Below, piece by piece: positions 1 through 8,415 of a stretch of DNA of 29,122 bases. The stretch is from contig JAPXKJ010000015.1 in assembly GCA_033810155.1 (NCBI GenBank), forward strand, positions 1 through 29,122, read 5' to 3'. The position numbers and the translations under genes are program-made. The notes beneath the pieces were generated by a model, which searched no databases, had not been told where the DNA came from, and saw only the letters and a list, made by a program, of their open reading frames with translations. Positions within the stretch are counted from its first letter, which is position 1. The number at the start of each line of letters is the position of its first letter. The stretch is from UBA3907 sp033810155. Its GTDB lineage: Bacteria > Bacillota > Sulfobacillia > Fermentithermobacillales > Fermentithermobacillaceae.

Positions 1-1
1 A

Positions 2-877
2 AACTATGACCGTATGTTCGTTCCATTGGAAGATGTCACCCAACATTGGTCAGGAGGTTATGTAGGAGCGCTGCAGATCCTTGACATAGTCCATGGCTAT
101 GAAGACATGACTTTTAGGCCCGAGAAAACGGTCTCAAGGGCAGAGTTTGTGAAGATGGCTGTTGAATCCTGCGGTGCTCAATCTGCTCCGGACCAAGATA
201 TTCCTTTTGATGACGTCTCAGGCCATTGGGTTGTGCCGTATCTCAAGGATGCTCTCGCCTCTGGAATTGTGGATCCCGCTATATATGGCAGCAATTTCCG
301 CCCAGATGAAACCATAACTAGAGAAGAAATGGCACTTATCCTAGTGCGTGCGCAAGACATATACTTGGCCCAGAGGAACCAAAGTCCACCACCTCCTTGC
401 GAGATAACGTTTGAGGATTCCGATTCGATCGGAGAGGCATTTGTAGAGGCTGTGCGTGAGGCCGCGTCACGGAAACTGCTCCAAGGGTACCCAGGAGGGA
501 CTTTCAAACCGAAGTCCGGGCTCAAGCGAGGAGAAGCTGCAACAGCTATAGCCAGGCTAAGAGGTATAAGAGGTAATACCGGAGTCGTAATCATGTCGCC
601 CGAAAACGAAGCAGCACTTGGAGATGAACCCGTCTATATTCTGGGTTTAGCCACGGCGTTTGAAGCTAATGTGAACCTAGACGTTTTAGCAGAGGACCAG
701 TCTCAAATAATCGCAGACTTTGCAACGTCGACGAACGGAATCGGCTGGGGCGTCTTCGGATACGCCCTAAGCGCCCATCAACTAGGAGGATACACGCCTA
801 CCGTCATACGAGTCTACCTTGTAAGCGCCAAAGACGGCAGCCTCTACAGCATAGTAAATATCCCGGTTTCACGATAA
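2..877 (+). CDS. S-layer homology (SLH) protein with C-terminal Gmad2-like domain, 5' partial
   Basis: The frame is open to the left edge, so this is probably the 3' part of a longer gene; the first ATG inside the window is at 14. Counting from that ATG, three SLH repeats follow one another at about residues 2-50 (DVTQHW, GYEDMTFRP, SRAEF), 63-113 (DVSGHW, FRPDETITREE) and 130-182 (GYPGGTFKP). SLH repeats normally bind pyruvylated cell-wall polymer and hold a protein at the cell surface. Residues about 190-287 (MSPENEAALGDEP, AFEANVNLDVL, SAKDGSLYSI) resemble the immunoglobulin-like Gmad2 domain known from spore-germination and envelope proteins. No enzymatic domain is visible. The gene ends just before a perfect 14-bp hairpin that probably ends transcription. 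The SLH call is firm; the Gmad2 call is from remembered family pattern. Confidence 0.88.
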   Translation, partial: NYDRMFVPLEDVTQHWSGGYVGALQILDIVHGYEDMTFRPEKTVSRAEFVKMAVESCGAQSAPDQDIPFDDVSGHWVVPYLKDALASGIVDPAIYGSNFRPDETITREEMALILVRAQDIYLAQRNQSPPPPCEITFEDSDSIGEAFVEAVREAASRKLLQGYPGGTFKPKSGLKRGEAATAIARLRGIRGNTGVVIMSPENEAALGDEPVYILGLATAFEANVNLDVLAEDQSQIIADFATSTNGIGWGVFGYALSAHQLGGYTPTVIRVYLVSAKDGSLYSIVNIPVSR

Positions 878-885
878 TGTGAAGC

Positions 886-926
886 AGTTGTGAAGCAGAG
901 GGGACGGTTCTTTCTGCTTCACAACT
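886..926 (+). repeat. 29-nt palindromic repeat, copy 1, inside a perfect 14-bp hairpin
   Basis: The repeat occupies 892-920 with its GGGGACGG core on the plus strand. Flanking bases extend the palindrome: 886-899 is the exact reverse complement of 913-926, with a 13-nt loop. It lies between the convergent SLH gene and the 969-1904 gene, so it may serve as a bidirectional terminator. No T-run follows, so termination is inferred from position and stem strength. The 29-mer is identical to copy 2 (3908-3936, opposite orientation). Confidence 0.9.
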
Positions 927-957
927 CTTACAAACCGCAGAAAGCCTGTGAGCAAGA

Positions 958-979
958 CTAGATATACGCTAGATATACG
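958..979. repeat. 11-bp tandem duplication
   Basis: CTAGATATACG occurs twice head to tail (958-968 and 969-979). The second unit contains the stop codon of the minus-strand gene that ends at 969, so the duplication sits exactly at the gene end. Confidence 0.85.
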
Positions 980-1904
980 TCAGATCTGTAATCAGCCATC
1001 TACCATCTATCTTGTCAACCGTGAGGACTATCGCGATCCGCCAGGCATCCTCCATAGATCCTTCCCCTATTGTCACTTCCACGATATCGGCCATGACCTC
1101 ATATCTGTGAGGACCCGCTTCGGTCACATCTTTTATCTCAATCCTCTCCGGCCACGGACTTGATACGTATCGGCCGGGAGCTTCTGAAGGTTCATTCAGC
1201 CACTTAGCCAGCAATTCTTCTGAAACAAAGGGACCGTAGTTTTCCTTAGCCTGTTCCTCAAATACCTCATGAGGAGCATTCTTATAAACCTTTGTGAGAG
1301 CTTCGCCGAAGGCAATTACAACATCCCTGACTTCATAATCAGGCGCGGGTTTGAAACTTTCAGCGATCTCCACCAGATCTGATTCGGACAGGCGCGACGA
1401 ATCCCCATATACGTCATATACTAGCTCTTGTTCTTCAAAAATGAGATAAAGATGGTTCTCGTTTCGCGACCAAGTCTCGAAAGACGCAGCAGGAGGAGTT
1501 ATCTCTAGATTCAGCAATATCGCTTCGGTTAGCAGTCCCTGAACGTCTTTTTGAGCATTTGTCGTAGAATGATTTGGAAGAAAAAGAGGCAGATCTGCCT
1601 TGTAGCCGATTATCTCAATCCCTCCGACTACATCATCACCAATCAGGAATCTCATTTCTCCATTTCCAATGACTCTCATAGAAACCAGTATGTTTGCAAC
1701 TGTGTTCTTTTCTACAACCAGGCCTGGGATATTCATATCGACTGTCACGCCCTTTGGCAGATTGAACTCGTATGACCCAACCTGTAGAACAGTCACGGGC
1801 AGCATACGTGCAACCAAAACCCCTACAACGGCCAGGGCAAATACCGCTATCGCGATCACAAAGGTCTTGTTATGCCCTTTGTGCAGACTCGATTGATCTT
1901 GCAT
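969..1904 (-). CDS. Membrane-anchored protein of unknown function with C-terminal NTF2-like region
   Basis: I do not recognise a named family. The frame extends to a TTG at 1931, but a strong AAGGGGGAG ribosome binding site lies a few bases before the ATG at 1904, so I start there (311 aa). A single hydrophobic segment at about residues 14-36 (FVIAIAVFALAVVGVLVA) follows a short polar N-terminus with basic residues, which suggests a signal anchor with the bulk of the protein outside the membrane. The C-terminal third (FGEALTKVYKNAP, NYGPFVSEELLAKWL, SPWPERIEI, RWLITDLTYI) has the look of small NTF2-like domains found in secreted proteins of Bacillota; this is inference. It converges with the SLH gene and is separated from the next gene by 126 bp, so it is probably a single transcription unit. 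Confidence 0.75.
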   Translation of the reverse strand: MQDQSSLHKGHNKTFVIAIAVFALAVVGVLVARMLPVTVLQVGSYEFNLPKGVTVDMNIPGLVVEKNTVANILVSMRVIGNGEMRFLIGDDVVGGIEIIGYKADLPLFLPNHSTTNAQKDVQGLLTEAILLNLEITPPAASFETWSRNENHLYLIFEEQELVYDVYGDSSRLSESDLVEIAESFKPAPDYEVRDVVIAFGEALTKVYKNAPHEVFEEQAKENYGPFVSEELLAKWLNEPSEAPGRYVSSPWPERIEIKDVTEAGPHRYEVMADIVEVTIGEGSMEDAWRIAIVLTVDKIDGRWLITDLTYI

Positions 1905-2030
1905 ATCGTCTCCCCCTTGTGAATTATCCAATACATGTTGTACATATTATGACCGCAGAAAACGCTCTGTAGTTCCCGGCGCAGAGCAGATCCGGCTGAC
2001 TCACGGATATAGCGCTGCCAAAACGCCACA

Positions 2031-3782
2031 TTACAGAGCACTTGGCCTTGTATAAAGCACCTGACCGCTTCTACCTGCGGTAAGAATTCCATTCTCCATA
2101 GCGCTCTTTCCGTTAACAAACACCCATCTGAACCCCTCGGGGTACCTCCTTGGCTCATCGTCTGTGCCTTTGTCTGTAACCTCCGTAGGTGCAAAAACCA
2201 CGATATCAGCTTTCATCCCCTGGGAAATCACTCCCCTATCCTTAAGGCCCAACCACTTCGCAGGCTGACTGGTTATGCGCTTTATGCCCTCTTCGAGACC
2301 CAAAAGGCCTAATGCGTACAGTTTTATATACCTCGCCATGCCCCCAAACGTATTTGGGTTAGGCCAGTAATACGGAGGGACATGGCTTTCAGCGGTATTG
2401 TCAAGCAAGAATGTGTCTACTCCTACCATTGCCCGGGGATGACTGTAAAACACGCGCTTTACCTCATCGGAACCGGCCGGCGTCGCCATCTGAGTGTACG
2501 GATCCATACTTATGATATCCATGAGAGCATCCAACGGATGACAACCCTTTTCATCAGCTATCTGGGCAACAGTCTTTGAGGTGAATTCTTGCGCTTCCGT
2601 CTTACCTATTAGGATGCGTTTGGCCCATCCAGGCTGAATCACAGGGTTCAGACTGTACCACTTCCCAGAAAGGATGTACTGTTTGATCTCTTGCCTAAGA
2701 TCAAGTGCTCTTAAGTTTTTGGAAAATCGCTCTAAGTCGCCTGCTTCTTTTAGCCAAGGCTCCAAAAGCGCAGCTAGGTATTTCGAATGCAATACTCCAC
2801 CCGTAGTATGGTTAGGTATCACATCAAACGAGACATCCACACCATCTCTTATGGCTTGGTCGATAACATCCAATGTCTCTTCTGCAGCGCAGACAGAAAG
2901 TTTGGGGGTTGATGAAGGCGAAAGGAGATAACCTGGGCTAAGATGAGCAAGTTCGATCTTTGCCCCGGTGTTCATTGCTATGTCTAAGGCCTGTTTGACT
3001 CCGTTTATCAACCCTGGATTGCCAAATCCTTGCCTTAGACCTGTTCTCCACCAGTGGGAACAAAAGATACCACCTTTATCTATAGCCGCGCCTATAACTT
3101 CGTAGGATTCTTCAATAGTCGCATAGGAATTGGGGGCGTAGTCCAACCCATTGGAAACCCCACACGCTCCTTGGTCCATAGATTCTTCCACGTATCTTTT
3201 CATGGCTTGTATCTCATCGCCAGTCGCCGCACGGCGGTAATCTTTACCCAAGACCGCAGCTCGCACGCTGCCATGACCAACCAAAGGTACCATGTTTATG
3301 CTGGGCTTAACCTGCCTTACCCTGTCCAACCACTCCCCGAATGATAACCAGTCAATGTCTAGCCCATCGGTATCTAGCGCGTGCTTTCGGACTGCCGCTA
3401 GATCTGCAACCGGTTCCTGATAGTATTTCCGCGGCGCAACCTTGTCCCACCAGTTCCACTCCCAAAAGCATGATAAGTAGTGCTGGTTGAGAGGGGCAGG
3501 CGAAAACCCACACTGGCCACAGACTACTGTGGTAATGCCCTGCCCTATGGCGCTTTCCCCATTGGGATATAGAAGGACTGTTTGATCTGCGTGGGAATGC
3601 ATGTCAATGAACCCGGGACAAACTATCTTTCCTGAAGCATCTACGTCCAGCCTAGCGCTGGCTTCGGACAGGTCTCCTACTGCGGCTATCCTGTCACCAT
3701 TTATACCCACATCTCTTCTTTTGGCAGAAGCCCCTGTGCCGTCTACGACTTCTCCGTGTCTTATTATGACGTCAAACATCAT
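2031..3782 (-). CDS. N-acyl-D-amino-acid deacylase family amidohydrolase (divergent member)
   Basis: This is a 583-aa metal-dependent amidohydrolase of the D-aminoacylase type, expected to cleave N-acyl groups from D-amino acids or related compounds. The start is set at 3782, where AAGGAGG precedes a doubled ATG; a further in-frame start at 3818 lacks a good site. The N-terminal beta-sandwich is followed by the metal motif CPGFIDMHSH (His62, His64) and by VVCGQCGFSPAP, which carries the metal-bridging Cys of the family. Later come GHGSVR, GVSNGLDYAPN, a SHWWRTG where relatives have HMRxE, AHLSPG where relatives have SHxK, and VGVDTF with the catalytic Asp. The C-terminus (LGLKDRGVISQGMKADIVVF, FVNGKSAMENG) is typical. 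The altered His motifs suggest a substrate different from its neighbour's. The two amidohydrolase genes are divergent, with a repeat between them. Confidence 0.85.
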   Translation of the reverse strand: MMFDVIIRHGEVVDGTGASAKRRDVGINGDRIAAVGDLSEASARLDVDASGKIVCPGFIDMHSHADQTVLLYPNGESAIGQGITTVVCGQCGFSPAPLNQHYLSCFWEWNWWDKVAPRKYYQEPVADLAAVRKHALDTDGLDIDWLSFGEWLDRVRQVKPSINMVPLVGHGSVRAAVLGKDYRRAATGDEIQAMKRYVEESMDQGACGVSNGLDYAPNSYATIEESYEVIGAAIDKGGIFCSHWWRTGLRQGFGNPGLINGVKQALDIAMNTGAKIELAHLSPGYLLSPSSTPKLSVCAAEETLDVIDQAIRDGVDVSFDVIPNHTTGGVLHSKYLAALLEPWLKEAGDLERFSKNLRALDLRQEIKQYILSGKWYSLNPVIQPGWAKRILIGKTEAQEFTSKTVAQIADEKGCHPLDALMDIISMDPYTQMATPAGSDEVKRVFYSHPRAMVGVDTFLLDNTAESHVPPYYWPNPNTFGGMARYIKLYALGLLGLEEGIKRITSQPAKWLGLKDRGVISQGMKADIVVFAPTEVTDKGTDDEPRRYPEGFRWVFVNGKSAMENGILTAGRSGQVLYTRPSAL

Positions 3783-3895
3783 CTGAACTCCTCCTTGCCT
3801 TTTGTGTCGCCTGGGCATGTTTTACGCATTGCGCTCATCCGATTAGGGTTCTTGGAATAGGTGGTCAAGTCCTTCGCTTCCGCGGAATAAAACAT

Positions 3896-3936
3896 GAAGC
3901 AGAAAGTGAAGCAGAAAGAACCGTCCCCTCTGCTTC
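3896..3936 (-). repeat. 29-nt palindromic repeat, copy 2, with a 12-bp tandem duplication of its arm
   Basis: The 29-mer at 3908-3936 has its GGGGACGG core on the minus strand and is identical to copy 1. The arm plus following bases (GAAGCAGAAAG) is duplicated directly upstream at 3896-3907. Flanking GT/AC bases extend the stem to 10 bp. It lies in the divergent spacer between the two amidohydrolase genes, so here it cannot be a simple 3'-end terminator. Confidence 0.9.
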
Positions 3937-4026
3937 ACGGAGGACTTCGGTGGGACTATGACGAAATATGACCGAAGCTAGTTTTGAAGCGTTTGCTTTT
4001 ATGTATATGAAAGGAAGGAATACGCA

Positions 4027-5598
4027 ATGGAGCATCCTGGTGTTTTCGACATCGTCATAAAGAATGGAACTGTTATTGACGGCACTGGAAGGCAACGGTA
4101 TAGAGCCGATGTTGGACTGAAAGCGAGCAAGGTGAAATCCATAGAAACAAACATTCCAGAGGAATCAGCATCTCGAGTTATTGACGCAACTAACAAGGTC
4201 GTGTGCCCTGGATTCATCGACGTCCACTGCCATACAGACTGGAACATATTGGACATCCCTTGGGACGACCATCAAGAACGCCAAGGTGTGACAACCCAAA
4301 TCGGAGGTTTGTGTGGAACCGCGCCCTTATCACCCAAAGAGCATCTTGAGGAAGCGGAGACCCGCGGACTCGGAACCAACTATGCGCTCTTCGCAGGACA
4401 CGGTTCAATCCGGGAAAAGGTCATGGGAAACGAAAACAGACCACCATCTCAGGAAGAATTGAACCACATGAAATCGCTGCTGCAAAAGGCCATGGATGAA
4501 GGAGCCTTGGGTCTCTCAACAGGCTTGATATATGAACCTGGCGTGTTTTCCCAGGCTGACGAAATCATTGAACTTGCCAAAGTCATTGCCCCGATGGGTG
4601 GGATATACGCAACCCATATGCGAAGCGAAAGCGATGAGATTGAGCAAGCCCTGGAGGAAGCCATATTTATCGCTAGAACTGCGCATACTCCTCTTCAGAT
4701 TTCCCACATCAAAGTGATTCTGCCCCGAAACTGGGGAAAGGCAGAGGCGATTCTGGAAAAGATAAGAACCGAACAAAAACAGGGGTTGAGAATAACTGCG
4801 GACCAATACCCCTACGAAGTCACCGGAGGCGGGTATTACGGAGCAGCTCGCTTAGCCAAAGGATCAAAGCATGACCTAGACTTCGTCAAATTCGAAAAGG
4901 TATACAAGGATGAAGGGGGGCGGGAAGAGCTGGTAGAGTATGCCTACTCCTTAATCATGGAACGTGGAGGGCCACAGTATTTCTCCATAATCAAATCCAG
5001 CCGAAAAGACCTGCTTGGCCTTTTCTTGCCAGAAGCTTTATCCCAGTTATCCCAGCTACGAGGATCTGATACAAATTACAAAATCTCGCCCAACGCTTCC
5101 GGCTCAGATTCTGCTTCACCAGGTTATACGTTTGCCGACTTGATAGTAGACGAGATATATAACTCCAAGGGGGAGTTTGCTCTAGCATACCATTCGGTAT
5201 CAGAAGATGAACTCATCTCTTTTTTGAAACAACCATGGACAATGACTGGAACCGACGGCATCCAAGGAGCATTTCATCCGCGGACTCATGGCACATTTCC
5301 CCGCATCTTGGGACGTTACGTAAGAGAAATGAAAGTATTGAGTCTCGAAGAAGCCATCAGGAAGATCACCTCTTTGCCAGCAGACACATTTGGTTTCAAG
5401 GGAAGAGGAAGGATCGTACCAAGCGCCATAGCAGACATCGTAGTATTTGATCCAGACACCGTGATTGATAGGGCTACCTTGGTATCGCCAAACCTCTACC
5501 CTGAGGGAATAGAGTATGTGCTCGTAAACGGTGAAATAGTAGTAGACAATGGAAAACGCACAGACTCATTTCCCGGGAAATCTATCCTAAGAAGTTGA
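4027..5598 (+). CDS. N-acyl-D-amino-acid deacylase family amidohydrolase
   Basis: This 523-aa protein belongs to the metal-dependent D-aminoacylase/D-glutamate deacylase group, which hydrolyses N-acyl-D-amino acids to a free D-amino acid and a carboxylate. AAGGAAGG before the ATG supports the start. All expected ligands are visible: VCPGFIDVHCH (His67, His69), GGLCGTAP (Cys96), ATHMRSE (His197), ISHIK (His227) and MTGTDG (Asp410). The C-terminus (FGFKGRGRIVPSAIADIVVFDPD, YVLVNGEIVVDNGK) closes the beta-sandwich. It is closer to the canonical family than its divergent neighbour. It converges on cobC and the two share an inverted repeat pair at their 3' ends. The exact acyl or amino acid preference cannot be read from the sequence. 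Confidence 0.9.
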   Translation: MEHPGVFDIVIKNGTVIDGTGRQRYRADVGLKASKVKSIETNIPEESASRVIDATNKVVCPGFIDVHCHTDWNILDIPWDDHQERQGVTTQIGGLCGTAPLSPKEHLEEAETRGLGTNYALFAGHGSIREKVMGNENRPPSQEELNHMKSLLQKAMDEGALGLSTGLIYEPGVFSQADEIIELAKVIAPMGGIYATHMRSESDEIEQALEEAIFIARTAHTPLQISHIKVILPRNWGKAEAILEKIRTEQKQGLRITADQYPYEVTGGGYYGAARLAKGSKHDLDFVKFEKVYKDEGGREELVEYAYSLIMERGGPQYFSIIKSSRKDLLGLFLPEALSQLSQLRGSDTNYKISPNASGSDSASPGYTFADLIVDEIYNSKGEFALAYHSVSEDELISFLKQPWTMTGTDGIQGAFHPRTHGTFPRILGRYVREMKVLSLEEAIRKITSLPADTFGFKGRGRIVPSAIADIVVFDPDTVIDRATLVSPNLYPEGIEYVLVNGEIVVDNGKRTDSFPGKSILRS

Positions 5599-5611
5599 AA
5601 AAGGAAATCGG

Positions 5612-5688
5612 GAAGCAGCGGGGACGGTACTTTTTGCTTCATGCTCTTTCTAGGAAGGTGAAGCAAAAAGTACCGTCCCCCCTGCTTC
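5612..5688. repeat. Inverted pair of 29-nt repeats (copies 3 and 4), large hairpin
   Basis: Copy 3 (5612-5640, plus) and copy 4 (5660-5688, minus) are reverse complements of each other except at one position, with 19 bases between them. A transcript could fold into a stem of about 29 bp. The pair sits where the plus-strand deacylase gene and the minus-strand cobC gene converge, and is the natural candidate for a bidirectional terminator. Copy 4 overlaps the 3' end of cobC and is translated. Confidence 0.9.
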
Positions 5689-6264
5689 TACAACTGAGCA
5701 TGGCGGAACTGAATAGTCCCAGAAACCGCTTAGGTTCCCTTTTTCTATTTGACTAAGAATCGCACGAATCGGCCCGCCGTGGGTTACGACCACTATTTGG
5801 CTGGCCTTCCGTGTATCAGATTGCCCGGCGTTTTCTCTCGCATGAAGAGCACATATCTCGTTATAGGCTCTAAACACTCGGCTAGCCATTTCTTCTAAGG
5901 TTTCACCGTGAGGAGGCCGGATTCTAACCGGGTCCTCTATCCATTTAGATACGAGATCCCTATCCCGTTCTTGGATTTCATCAAAAGTGAGACCTTCCCA
6001 AAGACCGAAATCTACTTCTTCAAGCCCTGGAACTACCTTTACAGACAAGCCGTGAGGTTTAGCTATGGCTTCTCCTGTCTGAACACATCTTTTCTTAGGG
6101 CTCGAATACACCATAGATATGTCAAGACTTGATAGACTGTCTGCCAATCGAGCAGCTTGCTCCACCCCTTCTTCGCTAAGAAGGCTGTCCCCCTTGCCCT
6201 CGTATCTTCTTTTGATATTAGCTTTGGTCATTCCATGTCTTACCAAAAGCACCTTGAAGCCCAT
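5650..6264 (-). CDS. cobC: Histidine phosphatase, probable alpha-ribazole phosphatase CobC
   Basis: This is a phosphoglycerate-mutase-like phosphatase of about 204 aa. GAAGGAAGGGGA lies just upstream of the ATG at 6264, so I prefer this start over the in-frame GTG at 6282. LLVRHG gives the phosphorylated His10; Arg9, LEEVDFGLWEG with the acid Glu, and VVVTHGGPIR with His162 complete the active site. As the last gene of the riboswitch-led B12 block it most likely removes the 5' phosphate from adenosylcobalamin phosphate (or from alpha-ribazole phosphate). The last codons, encoding EAGGTVLFAS, come from a copy of the dispersed 29-nt repeat, so the C-terminal tail was probably acquired or rewritten by the repeat. 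The family assignment is firm; the exact substrate is inferred from context. Confidence 0.85.
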   Translation of the reverse strand: MGFKVLLVRHGMTKANIKRRYEGKGDSLLSEEGVEQAARLADSLSSLDISMVYSSPKKRCVQTGEAIAKPHGLSVKVVPGLEEVDFGLWEGLTFDEIQERDRDLVSKWIEDPVRIRPPHGETLEEMASRVFRAYNEICALHARENAGQSDTRKASQIVVVTHGGPIRAILSQIEKGNLSGFWDYSVPPCSVVEAGGTVLFASPS

Positions 6265-6294
6265 AAAATCCCCTTCCTTCACACAAAATCCACA

Positions 6295-7377
6295 TCAGAG
6301 TGTCAATATTGCTTCTAAGTTTTCAAGAAGTACCTTGTTTTCCTCCCTAGTTTTTACAGCAAACCGTGCATAGTACTCGTCCAAGAATCGATAGTTGCCG
6401 CAATCTCTAATCAAGATACCCCTAGGTCCCAAGATATCTTGGAGCGTTTTGGCAGTCATCGAAGACGCGCGCAAATCAACTAGTATGTAGTTGGCCGAAG
6501 GCGGATACACCTTTAGGTTGGGGATATCCGATAGACCGCGAAACATGAACTCCCTTTCAACCTCGATCCAGGATCTGACCTTTTTTATGTAAGATGAATC
6601 GTTTATAGAACTTATCGCGGCCGCTTGGGCTAGGCAGTTCACGCTCCAAGGATCTTTTACCTCTCGAACGCGATTAGCTAATTCCTCACAGCATACTGTA
6701 TAGCCTAATCGAAGTCCCGGAAGCGCGAAGAACTTGGTGAGAGAACCTAGTATTATGAGGTTATCTCTTGATACCGCTTCCCAACGCAAGGTCGCGCCTT
6801 CAGGATATTTTACAAAATCAATAAACGCCTCATCCACGACGACGATGACGCCTCTTGCCGCAGCCTCGTCAAGAAACGCCAATAACTGTTCTTTTGGAAT
6901 CAAAGCGCCTGAAGGATTGTTGGGGTTACATATAAAGATCAAATCAACCCCATTGAGCTGCGACGCCAAAAGGCTCATATCCGGCAAGAATCCGTTAAAG
7001 TCATGCATTTGGAACCATACCAAAGACCTTCCTTCTATTTCTACTGCCCGCCCGTATTCAGAAAACGTTGGTGCCAAAACCAAGGACGTAGTAGGTTTAA
7101 AGGCTCGAACGATCAGGTGAATCAACTCATTGGCCCCATTTCCAGGCACTATATTGCAAGGTTCAACCTCTAAGTAACGCCCCAAAGCCCCCCTTAGTTC
7201 GCTAGAATCAGGATCGGGATACCATCTGATTTGATCTAAACTTCCTAAGATAGCGTCTAACGCTGACTCTGATGGCCCAAACGGATTAACGTTCGCGCTA
7301 AAATCCAGAAACTTTTCAGGAGGAAGATTGTAAGCCCGAGATGCTTTCACAAGATTGCCACCATGAGCATATTTCAT
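6295..7377 (-). CDS. cobD: L-threonine-O-3-phosphate decarboxylase CobD
   Basis: This 360-aa PLP enzyme of fold type I (HisC-like) converts L-threonine phosphate to (R)-1-amino-2-propanol phosphate, the linker between the corrin ring and the lower-ligand nucleotide. Motifs seen are MKYAHGGN at the start, FSANVNPFGPS, NPNNPSG at 151-157, DEAFIDF at 182-188 and SLTKFFALPGLRLGY with the PLP lysine at 215. HisC homologues share the fold, but the HGGN start and the B12 neighbours favour CobD. AGGGGGG precedes the ATG. It sits 30 bp upstream of cobC and 75 bp downstream of cobS, in the same direction. Confidence 0.93.
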   Translation of the reverse strand: MKYAHGGNLVKASRAYNLPPEKFLDFSANVNPFGPSESALDAILGSLDQIRWYPDPDSSELRGALGRYLEVEPCNIVPGNGANELIHLIVRAFKPTTSLVLAPTFSEYGRAVEIEGRSLVWFQMHDFNGFLPDMSLLASQLNGVDLIFICNPNNPSGALIPKEQLLAFLDEAAARGVIVVVDEAFIDFVKYPEGATLRWEAVSRDNLIILGSLTKFFALPGLRLGYTVCCEELANRVREVKDPWSVNCLAQAAAISSINDSSYIKKVRSWIEVEREFMFRGLSDIPNLKVYPPSANYILVDLRASSMTAKTLQDILGPRGILIRDCGNYRFLDEYYARFAVKTREENKVLLENLEAILTL

Positions 7378-7415
7378 CTAAAAAGCCCCCCTGTTTGGAT
7401 TTTGCCTATATTTTG

Positions 7416-7447
7416 CTTCCCACATAGTTTCCTTCCCACATAGTCTC
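7416..7447. repeat. 16-bp tandem duplication in the cobS-cobD gap
   Basis: CTTCCCACATAGTTTC (7416-7431) is followed directly by CTTCCCACATAGTCTC (7432-7447), 15 of 16 identical. Confidence 0.85.
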
Positions 7448-7452
7448 CTTTG

Positions 7453-8364
7453 CTAAATATGCATACAAAACGTTGCAAGCGCCACGATCTCAGAGATTTC
7501 GCACACGGCCCCATAGGTATCTCCGGTAAGACCATTTAAGAAACGGGATGTCTTCCAACCGCCTAGATAAGAGAATAAGGTGCATATCAAAAAAGCAAAG
7601 GCGCCTCTCCTACCAGAGATTGCGACGGCACAGAAAAGAGCGAATGCTCCGGGCAGAACGAGGTTTCTTAAGATTGACCCCAAATTCTTCACGCCAGTTT
7701 CTTCGCCCCTAGGCCCGCTGATAAACAGACTGCCTATGCCTCCCTCCTTCCTAGCATAAGGAAACGCGTCCATAACCAAGCACAAAGACCATCGCGCTAA
7801 CACCGGTGAAACCATGAGCGCCTGAAATCGAGGACAAGATATTAGTCTAGCAGTTTCGAGTCTCACAAAGGGTATTGAAAGAAGCAAGCCATATTTTGTA
7901 ATCAAAAGGATAACCATGGTAGTGGCGCCAAGAGCTCCTATCCGGCTATCTCTCATAATTCGAAGCGCGTTTTCTCGAGTGTGTGCTCCTAATATGCCGT
8001 CGAAGGTGTCAATTACTCCGTCCCAATGTAGGCCGCCTGTTATTAGAAACATTAACGCAAGATCTAGGGCGCACGCTGCAGGCATAGGGAAAAAGATAGT
8101 GAATAGACGATCAAAAAGGGCAAGCCCCAAACCTATGATGACGCCTATCGCTGGGAAGTAAGGCCGCGATGATGAAAGACTCTCTGTATCTAAGGCAACC
8201 CATGTTGGCACAGGTACCTTTGTCAGAAACCCTATCCCGGCCCATAATCTCTTCATGGGAATCGGCAGGTATTTGCCAAAATTTCTGTCTGATGTGGCCA
8301 AACCGCTCCCATATGCCTGGGATTCTAACTTAATCTCATCTTGTGCGTTTTTTGTGTCCATCAT
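7453..8364 (-). CDS. cobS: Adenosylcobinamide-GDP ribazoletransferase (cobalamin synthase) CobS
   Basis: This integral membrane enzyme of 303 aa joins adenosylcobinamide-GDP to alpha-ribazole (phosphate), giving adenosylcobalamin (phosphate). The family hallmark TGGLHWDGVIDTFDG lies at about 109-123, followed by MRDSRIGALG, and several hydrophobic segments fill the rest. A hydrophilic N-terminal extension of about 36 residues precedes MKRLWAGIGFLTKVPVP, where most CobS proteins begin. GGAGG before ATGATG at 8364 supports the longer start and I see no binding site before Met37. It is followed by cobD and preceded by cbiB in one run of genes. Confidence 0.93.
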   Translation of the reverse strand: MMDTKNAQDEIKLESQAYGSGLATSDRNFGKYLPIPMKRLWAGIGFLTKVPVPTWVALDTESLSSSRPYFPAIGVIIGLGLALFDRLFTIFFPMPAACALDLALMFLITGGLHWDGVIDTFDGILGAHTRENALRIMRDSRIGALGATTMVILLITKYGLLLSIPFVRLETARLISCPRFQALMVSPVLARWSLCLVMDAFPYARKEGGIGSLFISGPRGEETGVKNLGSILRNLVLPGAFALFCAVAISGRRGAFAFLICTLFSYLGGWKTSRFLNGLTGDTYGAVCEISEIVALATFCMHI

Positions 8365-8415
8365 TATAGGCCTCCGATTATAAAGGTGAAATCAAACCTG
8401 CATGCCTTTGAGAAA

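Noticed and set aside
1856..2194. A 112-codon minus-strand frame between the membrane-anchored gene and the deacylase gene
   Set aside because: It overlaps both real genes in another frame and has no domain or ribosome binding site.
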